NCBI RefSeq assembly: GCF_000526215.1
Contig: NZ_JAFQ01000004.1
Location: 620,001-684,000, forward strand
Length of the DNA: 64,000 nucleotides
Source of the DNA: Nocardia sp. BMG51109
Lineage (GTDB): Bacteria; Actinomycetota; Actinomycetes; Mycobacteriales; Mycobacteriaceae
Direction of reading: 5' to 3'
Part shown: positions 33,151 to 40,891 of the stretch, piece by piece
Position numbering within the stretch: the first letter of the stretch is position 1
How the letters are laid out: every line of letters starts with the position of its first letter
Notes under the pieces: model-generated
What the model was told of the DNA's origin: nothing
What the model saw: the letters and a program-made list of their open reading frames with translations, nothing else
Databases searched by the model: none
Position numbers and translations under genes: made by a program

Positions 33151-33489
33151 ATGCCTGCCTACGCCGTCGCACATCTGCACAATGTCGATATCAATGCCGG
33201 GATCGTCGAATATCTGCGGCGCATCGATGGCACTCTCGCGCCGTTCGGCGGGAGGTTCCTCGTGCACGGCGGGCAACAGCGGGCGGTCGAGGGGCCGGCC
33301 GACGGGACCGTCATCGTGCTCGAATTCCCGGATTACGCTGCGGCACAAGAGTGGTACGCCTCGCCGGAGTATCAGGCGATTCTTCCGTTGCGGACGGACA
33401 ACTCCGTCGGGGTCGCCGTCATCGCCGAGCACTGCGGGGACGATCACGTCGCCACCGACATCCTGCCGCCCGAAGCGGTGCGAGGCTGA
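33151..33489 (+). CDS. DUF1330 family protein
   Basis: Predicted 112-residue dimeric alpha-beta-barrel (ferredoxin-like) protein. DUF1330 features: MPAYAVAHLHNVDINAG, a central GGRFLVHGG, and the LEFPDYAAAQEWYASPEYQA motif, whose Tyr/Ser-Pro-Glu-Tyr is typical. The activity of the family is not established. The ATG has AGGAG 7 nt upstream. It is convergent with the alpha/beta hydrolase. Confidence 0.85.
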   Translation: MPAYAVAHLHNVDINAGIVEYLRRIDGTLAPFGGRFLVHGGQQRAVEGPADGTVIVLEFPDYAAAQEWYASPEYQAILPLRTDNSVGVAVIAEHCGDDHVATDILPPEAVRG

Positions 33490-33591
33490 CGCCCGGTCCC
33501 ACGGAATACGTTGCGGCCTTCGCCGTCTCGGATCCGACGGCTCTCGGCGAGGCGCCCTCCGCAGGCGGCCGAAGCCCACGCCGGAACACTC

Positions 33592-34371
33592 TCAATCGTC
33601 GACAGACGCCAGGAACTCGCGCACGGCCGGGCTCGCGATATGCCGGAATTCCTCGAAATAGGCATGCCGCGCACCGGGAATCATCAGCAAGCGGCTGTCG
33701 GGTATGCGCTCGGCGAGCAGCGGTGCGTTCGCCGCGGGATTGAACCGGTCGTCGCTGCCGTGCACGACCAACGTCGGAATCGCGATGCCGGGCAACGCAT
33801 CCCAGGCATCGTGCCGATGGCTGGCCAGCAGGTGGCGGCGCCGGGCATACGCCGGCATCGCGGGATCGCCGAGCGTCTGGTACGGGCCGGGATGGGTCTC
33901 GAGCCAGGCCGGGGTGTACATCAGATCCTTCAATGCCTGCCCCGCCGTCGCCGGATCCGCGAGCGACCGGCGGATGTCGGCGCCCCGGTCCACCGCGTGC
34001 CGTCCGCCGGGCGAGGTGCAGCCGAGCACCAGTGCACGCACGCGCTCGGGGTAGCGCGCGGCCACCCACTGCGCCACCCGGCCACCCATCGACGTGCCGT
34101 AGATGTCGGCTCGGCCGATGCCCAGATCGTCGAGCACCGCGATCACATCGTCAGCGAAACCCGGTGTGCTGTAAGGGATATCCGGCTTGTCACTGTCACC
34201 GGTGCCGCGGTGGTCGAACGTGATCGTGCGGTGCGTGCCGTGGAAATCGGCACGGATGCCGTCCCACCAGTGGTGGTTGTTGGACTGCCCGGCGATCAGC
34301 ACGAGCGGAAAGCCCTCGCCCCGCGTCTGATGCGCGAGGCGAACACCATCGGCGGCCTTGGCATACGGCAC
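33592..34371 (-). CDS. alpha/beta hydrolase
   Basis: Predicted 259 residues. The oxyanion segment VLIAGQSNNHHWWDGI, nucleophile elbow YGTSMGGRVAQW (Ser near residue 95), acid VHGSDDRFNP and final PGARHAYF complete the catalytic triad. Closest in style to actinobacterial lactonase/esterase-type hydrolases. The substrate is unknown. The GTG at 34371 has GGAAGGGAG just upstream. A strong terminator separates it from the next leftward gene upstream, so it has its own promoter. Confidence 0.85.
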   Translation of the reverse strand: MPYAKAADGVRLAHQTRGEGFPLVLIAGQSNNHHWWDGIRADFHGTHRTITFDHRGTGDSDKPDIPYSTPGFADDVIAVLDDLGIGRADIYGTSMGGRVAQWVAARYPERVRALVLGCTSPGGRHAVDRGADIRRSLADPATAGQALKDLMYTPAWLETHPGPYQTLGDPAMPAYARRRHLLASHRHDAWDALPGIAIPTLVVHGSDDRFNPAANAPLLAERIPDSRLLMIPGARHAYFEEFRHIASPAVREFLASVDD

Positions 34372-34451
34372 GATCGGCTCCCTTCCTCACTCCGCCCAAC
34401 GCCGCACGGCGCCCGATCGATCCCACGGCCGGACGTGATCACCGGCACGAA

Positions 34452-34490
34452 AACGAGCGGCCCACCGGAGAGTCCGGTGGGCCGCTCGTT
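34452..34490 (-). terminator. strong terminator hairpin
   Basis: A perfect 18-bp stem (AACGAGCGGCCCACCGGA with its complement) and a 3-nt loop, 31 nt past the stop of the Bax-inhibitor-like gene. Confidence 0.8.
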
Positions 34491-34520
34491 CGGGAGTCCT
34501 CAGTCGATCTGGAGCCGGTC

Positions 34521-35375
34521 CTAATCGTTCTGCAAGTAGCTCAGCAGGCGCAGGATCTCGAGGTACAGCCAGACCAGGGTGACGGTCAGGCCCAGGGCCA
34601 CACCCCAGGCCGCCTTCTCCGGCGCTTGGGCGCGGATGAGCTGGTCGGCGGCGTCGAAGTCGAGCAGGAAGCTGAACGCGGCGATACCGATCACGACCAG
34701 GCTGAAGATGATCGAGATCGTGCCGCCGTCACGCAGGCCGAAGCCGCCGGGGGTGAAGAACGCGGCGATCATGTTGCCCACCATCAGGACCAGCACGCCG
34801 ATCATGGCGCCGACGATCATGCGGGTGAATCGCGGTGTCACCCGGATGGCGCCGGTCTTGTACACCACGAGCATGCCGAAGAAGACGCCGAAGGTGCCGA
34901 GCACCGCCTGTGCGATCAGCCCGGAACCACCCACACCGCCGAAGGCGATATTGGTGAACATGAACGACAGCGCACCGAGGAACAGGCCCTCGGCGGCGGC
35001 GTAGCTCAGCACGATGGCCGGGTTGTCCTGCTTGCGGCCGAACGTCGCGACCAGCACCAGCACCAGCCCGACCAGGCCGCCGACGATCACGAACAGCGGA
35101 GCCAGCGCGTTGTTGACGGCGGTCAGCCCGTAGGACAGGATCGCGGCGACCGTCACCACACCCAGCGTGATGCCGGTCTTGGTGACGACGTCGTCGATGG
35201 TCATCGGCCGGGCGGCCTGAGCGGACGGCTGATACGGCTGCTCGTAGCCCTGCGGCGGGTACTGCTGGCCGTACTGGGCGAACTGTCCGGCTCCGGCAGC
35301 CGCCGAACCGAACCCCGCATAACCTCCCTGCTGCTGCGGCAGGTTCTTGAAGATCGGGTTGCTTGAGGTGCGCAC
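34521..35375 (-). CDS. Bax inhibitor-1/YccA family membrane protein
   Basis: Predicted 284 residues. A Gln/Tyr/Pro-rich cytoplasmic N-terminus of about 55 residues (GYEQPYQPSAQ) is followed by seven membrane helices of the BI-1/YccA type, with AEGLFLGALSFMF and the C-terminal FDAADQLIRAQAPEKAAWGV. Some bacterial members conduct calcium or modulate membrane proteases; the role here is unknown. I start at the GTG at 35375, which has AAAGG about 11 nt upstream. Confidence 0.86.
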   Translation of the reverse strand: MRTSSNPIFKNLPQQQGGYAGFGSAAAGAGQFAQYGQQYPPQGYEQPYQPSAQAARPMTIDDVVTKTGITLGVVTVAAILSYGLTAVNNALAPLFVIVGGLVGLVLVLVATFGRKQDNPAIVLSYAAAEGLFLGALSFMFTNIAFGGVGGSGLIAQAVLGTFGVFFGMLVVYKTGAIRVTPRFTRMIVGAMIGVLVLMVGNMIAAFFTPGGFGLRDGGTISIIFSLVVIGIAAFSFLLDFDAADQLIRAQAPEKAAWGVALGLTVTLVWLYLEILRLLSYLQND

Positions 35376-35506
35376 CGTTCCCGTGCCTTTCCGAAGGTCG
35401 CGGTCCACGACTCTCGTGGCCGTTCTGAGTATCCAACGTGCCCCGGCCGGCGCAAGTTCCCGAACCGGGCGAAAATCCGGGCAAAGCGGACTCTACCGCC
35501 GGAAAT

Positions 35507-36655
35507 CTACTCCTGCCGAACGTCGTGCAGACCACGCACCGACCGCGTCACCGTGAATTTGCGATTGCGGCCTACCACATCGGTCTTGCCGACCAGGCGT
35601 TCCATTACCCCACGATAGTTCAGGTGCGAGTTGTACACAGTCCACAGTTCCCCGCCGGGCCGCAGCACCCGGCCGGTCTCGGCGAACATCTTGATCGCCG
35701 CACCGGTGTGCACCGCCGCGCCGACGTGGAAAGGGGGATTACACAGCACGAGATCGGCGCTGTTCCCCGCCACTCCCGTCATCGCGTCGTCGCGCAGCAC
35801 CCGCACCCGATCGGCGACACCGTTCGCGGCGGCGGTCGCGCGGGCGGAGGCGACCGCGGCCGCGGACTGGTCGGTACCCACCACGCTCACCTGCGGACGG
35901 GCCTTGGCCAGGGCGACGGCGAGAATTCCGGTGCCACAACCCAGATCGATGGCATCGCGGGCGTCGGGTTTCATCCGGCGGACGTGCTCCAGCAGGAATC
36001 GGGTGCCGATGTCCAGGCGCGGGCCGGAGAACGCCGCACCGTGCGCGACGACCTCGAGTCCCAGCTCGTCGAGCTGCTCGCGCACCGGGTAGAGCGGGCT
36101 GCCCAGTGATTTCGGCCCCTGCGCCAGCAGCGTTCGCGACTTCTGCCGGCCGCGGCTGGCCCTGACCGATTCGAACGACTCGGCCAGTACGTCGTTCATG
36201 GCCGGGGTCAGGTACTTGTCGCGGGCACCGGCGATCACCTCGACCTCCGGATCCGCGTGGCGGGCGATCGCATCGGCGATCTCGGCCAGGCCGGACAGCG
36301 CCCGCGGCAGGCGCAGCAGCACCACCCGGACACCCTCGAGCAGCCGGCGGTCCAGTTCGTGCGTGGCGTACCGGTCGGCCAGTCCGGTGGCGCGGGCGTT
36401 GTTGGCCAGCGCGAGCTCGCCGGTCAGCAGGTCCTGGTGCACGCGGATCCCGGTCAGGCCGTGCGCGGCCGCGCCCAGGGTGAGCGCGCCGTAGCCGTCG
36501 TCGATGACCGCGACTCGCCCGCTGCCCGCGGCGGCGAGGGACTCCGCGGCCACGTCGAGGATCAGCCGGTCCGCGGCGTCGACCGCGTAGAGGTTCACCG
36601 CCTCCACGTCCGGGTAGCGCCGCAGCCGGCTCAGCACGTCGTCGACCTCCTGCAC
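35507..36655 (-). CDS. RsmC/RlmG-like rRNA (guanine-N2) methyltransferase
   Basis: Predicted 382 residues in two domains: an N-terminal degenerate methyltransferase-like half and a C-terminal catalytic half with the SAM motif AIDLGCGTGILAVALAK near residue 240 and the N6/N2 signature LVLCNPPFHVG near residue 305. This two-domain architecture is that of RsmC/RlmG, which modify 16S or 23S rRNA guanines. The exact target cannot be read. The GTG at 36655 has AGGA directly upstream. It is divergent from the AMIN-like lipoprotein. Confidence 0.85.
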   Translation of the reverse strand: MQEVDDVLSRLRRYPDVEAVNLYAVDAADRLILDVAAESLAAAGSGRVAVIDDGYGALTLGAAAHGLTGIRVHQDLLTGELALANNARATGLADRYATHELDRRLLEGVRVVLLRLPRALSGLAEIADAIARHADPEVEVIAGARDKYLTPAMNDVLAESFESVRASRGRQKSRTLLAQGPKSLGSPLYPVREQLDELGLEVVAHGAAFSGPRLDIGTRFLLEHVRRMKPDARDAIDLGCGTGILAVALAKARPQVSVVGTDQSAAAVASARATAAANGVADRVRVLRDDAMTGVAGNSADLVLCNPPFHVGAAVHTGAAIKMFAETGRVLRPGGELWTVYNSHLNYRGVMERLVGKTDVVGRNRKFTVTRSVRGLHDVRQE

Positions 36656-36714
36656 TCCTACAGTGTGCTAGATCGTTGCCGTGTCGTCGCACCGACCCCG
36701 GTGGTTGCACCGCA

Positions 36715-36720
36715 TACCAT
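36715..36720 (+). promoter_or_regulatory. -10 box TACCAT, leaderless
   Basis: TACCAT is followed by 7 nt and the ATG at 36728. Confidence 0.45.
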
Positions 36721-36727
36721 CGGCCCC

Positions 36728-37297
36728 ATGCGTAACAGGCTGGCGTTGACGGTGGTGGCGGGACTAGCGCTGCTGGCGGGTTGCTCGGACGGTTCGTCCG
36801 AGCCGGCGGGCCCCCCGCCCGCGGGCAGCTCGGTCGCCGCAGCACCCGAACCACCGCCGACGGCCGCGACGCCGCAGGAGGGCACGCCGTCCAGCGACGC
36901 CCGCCTGACCGTGACCGATGTCCGGGTCGGCCGGCACGAGGGCTACGACCGGGTGGTCTACGAACTGGGCGGTACCGGCACTCCCGGCTGGCGGGTCCAG
37001 TACACCGGCCGGGCGGTGCAGGACGGTAGCGGTGAGCCGGTCGACGTGGCCGGGCAATCGGTGCTGGAGGTGCAGATTCTCGGCTCGGCCTACCCCTGGG
37101 ACAGCGGGGCTCCGCAGTACGAAGGACCCGATCCCGCCACGGATCCGAGCGCGCCGGGGATCGCGGGCGTCTACCGCACGATGGTCTACGAGGGCACCAC
37201 CCAGTCGTTCATAGGGGTGAACGCCGATCGGCCGCCCTTCTCGGTCGCGGCACTCGAGAACCCGGCGCGGCTGGTCGTCGATATCGCTACCGACTGA
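36728..37297 (+). CDS. AMIN-like-domain lipoprotein
   Basis: Predicted 189 residues. A signal peptide ends in the lipobox ALLAGC. A Pro/Ala/Ser linker of about 40 residues leads to a beta-rich AMIN-like domain (LTVTDVRVGRHEGYDRVVYE, SVLEVQILGSAYPWD, LENPARLVVDIAT). The family is common in mycobacteria and relatives, and a cell-envelope binding role is inferred. The message is probably leaderless. It is followed by a large 18-bp repeat array. Confidence 0.82.
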   Translation: MRNRLALTVVAGLALLAGCSDGSSEPAGPPPAGSSVAAAPEPPPTAATPQEGTPSSDARLTVTDVRVGRHEGYDRVVYELGGTGTPGWRVQYTGRAVQDGSGEPVDVAGQSVLEVQILGSAYPWDSGAPQYEGPDPATDPSAPGIAGVYRTMVYEGTTQSFIGVNADRPPFSVAALENPARLVVDIATD

Positions 37298-37305
37298 GCT
37301 GCCGC

Positions 37306-37682
37306 CTCAGACCCCAGCTGTCGCCACGGACTGACCTGCCGCCTCGGCGCGATTGCCGCCACGGGACCGACCATCACCACAGGCGCGGTTGCCGCCACAG
37401 GATGGACCGTCACCACGGGCACAGTTGCCGCCACACAGGGTGAGCTGTCACCACCGGACCCAGCTGTCGCCACAAGGTGGACCGTCACCACGGGCACAGT
37501 TGCCGCCACGGGATGGACTGTCGCCACGGGAACAGTTGCCGCCTCGGGGTGGGCCGCCACCTCGGGCACAGTTGTCACCTCAGGATGGACTGTCACCTCA
37601 GGATGGACTGTCGCCTCAGGATGGACCGTCACCACGGGCACGGTTGTCGCCACAGGGTGAGCCGTCGCCACGGGGTGGGCGC
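37306..37682 (-). repeat. 18-bp tandem array, about 20 degenerate units
   Basis: Units such as GCCACGGGATGGACTGTC and ACCTCAGGATGGACTGTC repeat with an 18-bp period across the whole interval. Because 18 is a multiple of 3, a minus-strand frame stays open with hexamers such as TVHPEV. It has no start codon context, so I treat it as non-coding. Confidence 0.9.
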
Positions 37683-37697
37683 GGAGGGCGGATGCGC

Positions 37698-38015
37698 TCA
37701 GGCCTGGCCGGTCTCGAAACGACCGACCTTGTCGCCGGCGACGGTGAAACGCCACGCGGTGCGCATGGATCCCCAGCGGTCGTTGGCGTAGTCGGCGACG
37801 AAGGCGCGGCCGCCGTCGGAGATCGAATCCGGATCGACCGTCATCCGGCCGTTGCTGCCGAAGACCTCGCCGTCCACCCACTGCCGCAGATCGCGGTCGG
37901 TGCCGTCGTCGGACATGGTGGCGTCGTCGGTGAGAACGCCGAAGAAGGCGGCGCGGTCGCCCGCATTGAGCGCGTCGACGAGTGTCGCCACCACGGGATC
38001 GAGTTGGTCGGCCAT
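37698..38015 (-). CDS. SnoaL/NTF2-like protein
   Basis: Predicted 105 residues with the cone-barrel pattern: N-terminal helices (VVATLVDALNAGDRAAFFGV), then LTDDATMSDDGTDRD and strands GRAFVADYANDRWGSMRTAW. No catalytic set is assignable. The ATG at 38015 is preceded by GGAAGGGAC at about 7 nt. It sits beside the 54-aa gene on the same strand, with a separate start region. Confidence 0.75.
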   Translation of the reverse strand: MADQLDPVVATLVDALNAGDRAAFFGVLTDDATMSDDGTDRDLRQWVDGEVFGSNGRMTVDPDSISDGGRAFVADYANDRWGSMRTAWRFTVAGDKVGRFETGQA

Positions 38016-38102
38016 CCTGGTGTCCCTTCCGGGTCCGGTACCGCACTGTTCAATCGAGTTGTAGCGAATTTACCGCAAATGCCTGGGCCGGATCGAGGCC
38101 CG

Positions 38103-38267
38103 CTACTCGTCCCTGTTCTCCTCGCGGGACTCGCCGCGGGGATTCAACCGGATCACGCCGCGGTCGAGGTCGAGCGAACCGCGTTCGAACGGCTCGCCGG
38201 TGCCCGAATCGTCGTCGCTCTCCTTACGCAACCTGCCGCCGTGGAGGAGTTCGCCGAACTGTCCCAT
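38103..38267 (-). CDS. 54-aa protein, DUF6191-like
   Basis: Predicted 54 residues, MGQFGELLHGGRLRKESDDD at the start, with FERGSLDLDRGVIRLNPRGE in the second half. The pattern of a short amphipathic start and an acidic middle followed by a D-L-D-x-G-x-I/V-x-L/V strand resembles the DUF6191 family of actinobacteria, which has no known function. The frame stays open upstream, but the ATG at 38267 fits the family N-terminus. Confidence 0.55.
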   Translation of the reverse strand: MGQFGELLHGGRLRKESDDDSGTGEPFERGSLDLDRGVIRLNPRGESREENRDE

Positions 38268-38727
38268 GCGCCCCACCCTACGCCTCGAGCCCGCCCGTGC
38301 GGGAGCCTCGATCGCCCGCCGAAACCCGCGAATCACGCACCGGTACCGTCGATCCGGACTCGGCCACCACGTCTGCCGCCGGGACCGGCTTTGCGGTCCC
38401 TACCTCGGTGGTCGCCATACCTGTTCCACCCGGCATAGGTCCGGGCTGCCCTCGGCAGAGCGGTCCGCTCGAACCGCGAAGCGGCTCAGCGCGATTGCGG
38501 CCCGCCACACGGTCACACGCCGCCAGCGCGCCGACCACACCGGGCGGAGAAAACACGAACCGCCGACGAGAAGTAGCGCGACAGCTTTCCGGCAGTTCGC
38601 CGATACCGGCTCCTCGAGTCGCCGCCTGGCCGAACGCGGTGCCGATCTCGACCGGCCCGTCATGGCGGCTGTCTCGTGCTGTGACCGGCCGATGCATACG
38701 GTCCAGGGGTATCACTCGGCGAGGTCC
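38268..38727. other. 460-bp region without a recognisable gene
   Basis: It lies between two divergent genes. Long frames crossing it are antisense or Arg-rich. It carries one copy of a 22-bp sequence (38586-38607) found inverted at 41516-41537, and ends with the promoter of the gene at 38740. Confidence 0.5.
38586..38607 (-). repeat. 22-bp dispersed repeat, copy 1
   Basis: The minus strand reads GGTATCGGCGAACTGCCGGA followed by AA, identical over 22 bp to the plus strand at 41516-41537. The flanks differ. Confidence 0.8.
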
Positions 38728-38733
38728 TACAAT
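38728..38733 (+). promoter_or_regulatory. -10 box TACAAT, leaderless
   Basis: TACAAT is followed by 6 nt and the GTG at 38740; no ribosome binding site. Confidence 0.5.
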
Positions 38734-38739
38734 GGCCGC

Positions 38740-39756
38740 GTGATCGATCGGCTTCGGCTGCGCCGGGCCCGCGGTACAGATGCCGCGGGCCGGCCACGAC
38801 TCGGCCGAGCGGCCCGGCTCGTTCGGGCGCTCGGCCTGCTGATGCTGCTCACCGCGGTCGGCGTGATGCACGCGGTCGTCTTCACCCCCGGTCACGCCCA
38901 CGCACACGCGCCCGGCCACAGCACCCCGAGCGAGCCGGCGGCGCTGCCCGGCTCGATCCCGGCGGGACCCCACACCGACGACACGGCGCCGCCACCGCGA
39001 GACCCGGCGCCGTTCCCCCAGGCGTACCCGACCCGCACCGACAACCACGGTGCCGGGCAGGGCGGTAGATGCGAACCGGCGGCATCCCCGGGCTCGGGCC
39101 CGATAGCGCCCCACACCGGCAGTGCTGCCGCAGCGCACTCCGGCAACCAGATCAGCGGGCACAGCACTCCGAGCACACCCCCACACTCCTACCCGGCAAC
39201 ACCCCATGACGAGGGAGCTGTTGCGGCACACACCAGCGGCCACGGCACTCCGGGTACACCGACGGCGCCCTCGGATTCGGTGACACTCGACACCGGGGGC
39301 GCGACCGTGGCGACCGGAGACTCGGCGCCACCGCCCAGCCCGGCGGCCACCGCCAGCCCGGCGGGTGCCGCCAGCCCTGCGAGTACCGCACCGGCGGGAC
39401 CGGGCGGGATCGCAACGGGCCTTTACCCTTCGACCGCAGTGCCCGGCGGTTCGGCCGCAGCTTCCGACGGAGACAGCCTGGCGGCGGCGCATCGAGCCGA
39501 CCGTGCCCAGGTCGCTCGGTCCTTCCAGCACACCGGCGTCGATTGCGACGGCTGCGGTGCCGGGCACGGCGGCATGCACGCGTGCGTGTTCGTGCTCGTG
39601 CTGCTCTCGCTCGGACTCGGACTCGTGCTGTTGGCCCGAGTCGGGGTGCGGCACTCCGGGGCGGGACTGCGCGTGCGGCCCGGGCCCCTCGGAGACGCTC
39701 GGCCACCACCGTGGACGGTGCTCTCGCTCTCGGAATTGTCGATTCTGCGGATCTGA
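38740..39756 (+). CDS. His-rich membrane protein, DUF6153-like
   Basis: Predicted 338 residues. An N-terminal membrane helix (LVRALGLLMLLTAVGVMHAV) is followed at once by a His cluster (GHAHAHAPGH), a Pro/Ala/Ser/His-rich low-complexity region of about 200 residues, a CDGCGAGHGGMHACVF metal-ligand-like motif and a second membrane helix (VFVLVLLSLGLGLVLLARV). This is the DUF6153 layout, which is normally much shorter, so the middle is expanded. Pairing with the DUF305 gene 86 bp downstream suggests a copper or other metal function. Confidence 0.7.
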   Translation: MIDRLRLRRARGTDAAGRPRLGRAARLVRALGLLMLLTAVGVMHAVVFTPGHAHAHAPGHSTPSEPAALPGSIPAGPHTDDTAPPPRDPAPFPQAYPTRTDNHGAGQGGRCEPAASPGSGPIAPHTGSAAAAHSGNQISGHSTPSTPPHSYPATPHDEGAVAAHTSGHGTPGTPTAPSDSVTLDTGGATVATGDSAPPPSPAATASPAGAASPASTAPAGPGGIATGLYPSTAVPGGSAAASDGDSLAAAHRADRAQVARSFQHTGVDCDGCGAGHGGMHACVFVLVLLSLGLGLVLLARVGVRHSGAGLRVRPGPLGDARPPPWTVLSLSELSILRI

Positions 39757-39842
39757 TGGACCGCCGCGCCGGCGCGTTCAGCGCGTCGACGCGGAACTCC
39801 GCACGTCCATTACAGAATTACCACCTTTTCGAGGAGTACCTC

Positions 39843-40526
39843 ATGTCCGATTCGCGTATCCGAAACACCCTGGCAGGCACCGGAATCGCCGTGGCACTGC
39901 TCATCGCGGGCTGTAGCAACGACGACTCCGGCAGCTCCGCGCCGACATCCGCCGCACCGGCCACCGGCATGCCCGGTATGGACCACGGTGCGCCGACCGC
40001 GGCACCCGCGCGCACCGATTTCACCGACGCCGACGTGATGTTCCTGCAGATGATGTATCCGCATCATGCGCAGGCCATCGATATGGCGAAGCTGGTACCG
40101 GGCCGGTCGCAGAATCAGCAGCTGATCGCGCTGGCGGCGAATGTGGAGAAGGCGCAGGAGCCGGAGATGCGGCAGTTCGCGGATCTGCTGCGCAGCTTCG
40201 GCAAGCCCGAGCCCACGACCATGGGACCCAACGGAGCGGGACCCAACGGAGCGGGACCCGACAGCATGGGACACGACACGATGGGCCACGGCATGCCGGG
40301 CATGATGTCGCCGGACCGGATGACCATGCTGGAGAACACCACCGGTGCCGAGTTCGACCGGATGTGGATGCAGATGATGATCGACCATCACCAGGGCGCC
40401 ATCGATATGGCGAACACCGAGCTGACGACGGGTGTCAACCCCGAAGCCCAGCGGCTGGCCCGGGAGATCGTCACCGCACAGCAGGCGGAGATCCGGCAGA
40501 TGCGGGACATGCTCGGCCAGGGCTGA
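39843..40526 (+). CDS. DUF305 lipoprotein
   Basis: Predicted 227 residues. A signal peptide ends in lipobox LLIAGC, followed by a Ser/Pro/Met/His-rich linker (MPGMDHGAP) and two DUF305 half-domains with FLQMMYPHHAQAIDMA and WMQMMIDHHQGAIDMA. A Met/Gly/His-rich insert (MGHDTMGHGMPGMM) lies between them. DUF305 proteins are four-helix, ferritin-like and often travel with copper genes; the Met/His runs support metal binding. The ATG has CGAGGAG 7 nt upstream. Confidence 0.9.
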   Translation: MSDSRIRNTLAGTGIAVALLIAGCSNDDSGSSAPTSAAPATGMPGMDHGAPTAAPARTDFTDADVMFLQMMYPHHAQAIDMAKLVPGRSQNQQLIALAANVEKAQEPEMRQFADLLRSFGKPEPTTMGPNGAGPNGAGPDSMGHDTMGHGMPGMMSPDRMTMLENTTGAEFDRMWMQMMIDHHQGAIDMANTELTTGVNPEAQRLAREIVTAQQAEIRQMRDMLGQG

Positions 40527-40555
40527 GACATTCGGCCGGGCGAGCACACGCGCCG

Positions 40556-40584
40556 ACGGGTGTGCCGGACTCCGGCGCACCCGT
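40556..40584. terminator. bidirectional terminator hairpin
   Basis: ACGGGTGTGCCGGA pairs with TCCGGCGCACCCGT (one wobble) between convergent genes, 30 nt past the DUF305 stop. Confidence 0.65.
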
Positions 40585-40597
40585 AGCGGGCCTGGCG

Positions 40598-40891
40598 TCA
40601 GCCGCCGATGACGGCGTTCATGATGGTGCCCGCGCTGGTCGCGATGCCGCCGCCGAGCATCGCGCCGGCGATCATCTTCGGCGACTCCAGGCCACCACCG
40701 CTCCACTTCTCCCAGGCGAACTTGCCACCACCGTAGGTGACGGCCATGACGCCGGACAGCAGAACGAACCAGGTGAAGTACCGGACCAGTTTCATCAGCT
40801 TGTCGGCCACCGGCGGGGTCTCCGGCGTGGGATTGCCGACCTGGGCCAGCACCGTGCTGTACATATCGTGGGCGGCGAGAACCATGCTCAC
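40598..40891 (-). CDS. VirB2/TrbC-like small membrane protein
   Basis: Predicted 97 residues with two membrane helices (LVRYFTWFVLLSGVMAVTYG and SPKMIAGAMLGGGIATSAGT) separated by a short KFAWEKWSGGG loop. This is the topology of TrbC/VirB2 pilin-like proteins and of small membrane proteins near actinobacterial conjugation genes. No other transfer gene is visible here. The GTG at 40891 has AGAGGAC about 6 nt upstream. Confidence 0.6.
   Translation of the reverse strand: MSMVLAAHDMYSTVLAQVGNPTPETPPVADKLMKLVRYFTWFVLLSGVMAVTYGGGKFAWEKWSGGGLESPKMIAGAMLGGGIATSAGTIMNAVIGG

Noticed and set aside
37186..38046. Proline/valine-rich minus-strand protein of about 285 codons
   Set aside because: The open frame results from an 18-bp tandem array; it runs antisense into the lipoprotein gene and the end of the SnoaL-like gene frame.
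38278..39654. Minus-strand frame opposite the DUF6153-like gene
   Set aside because: The plus-strand product has membrane helices, metal motifs, a leaderless promoter and a conserved neighbour; the minus frame has none.
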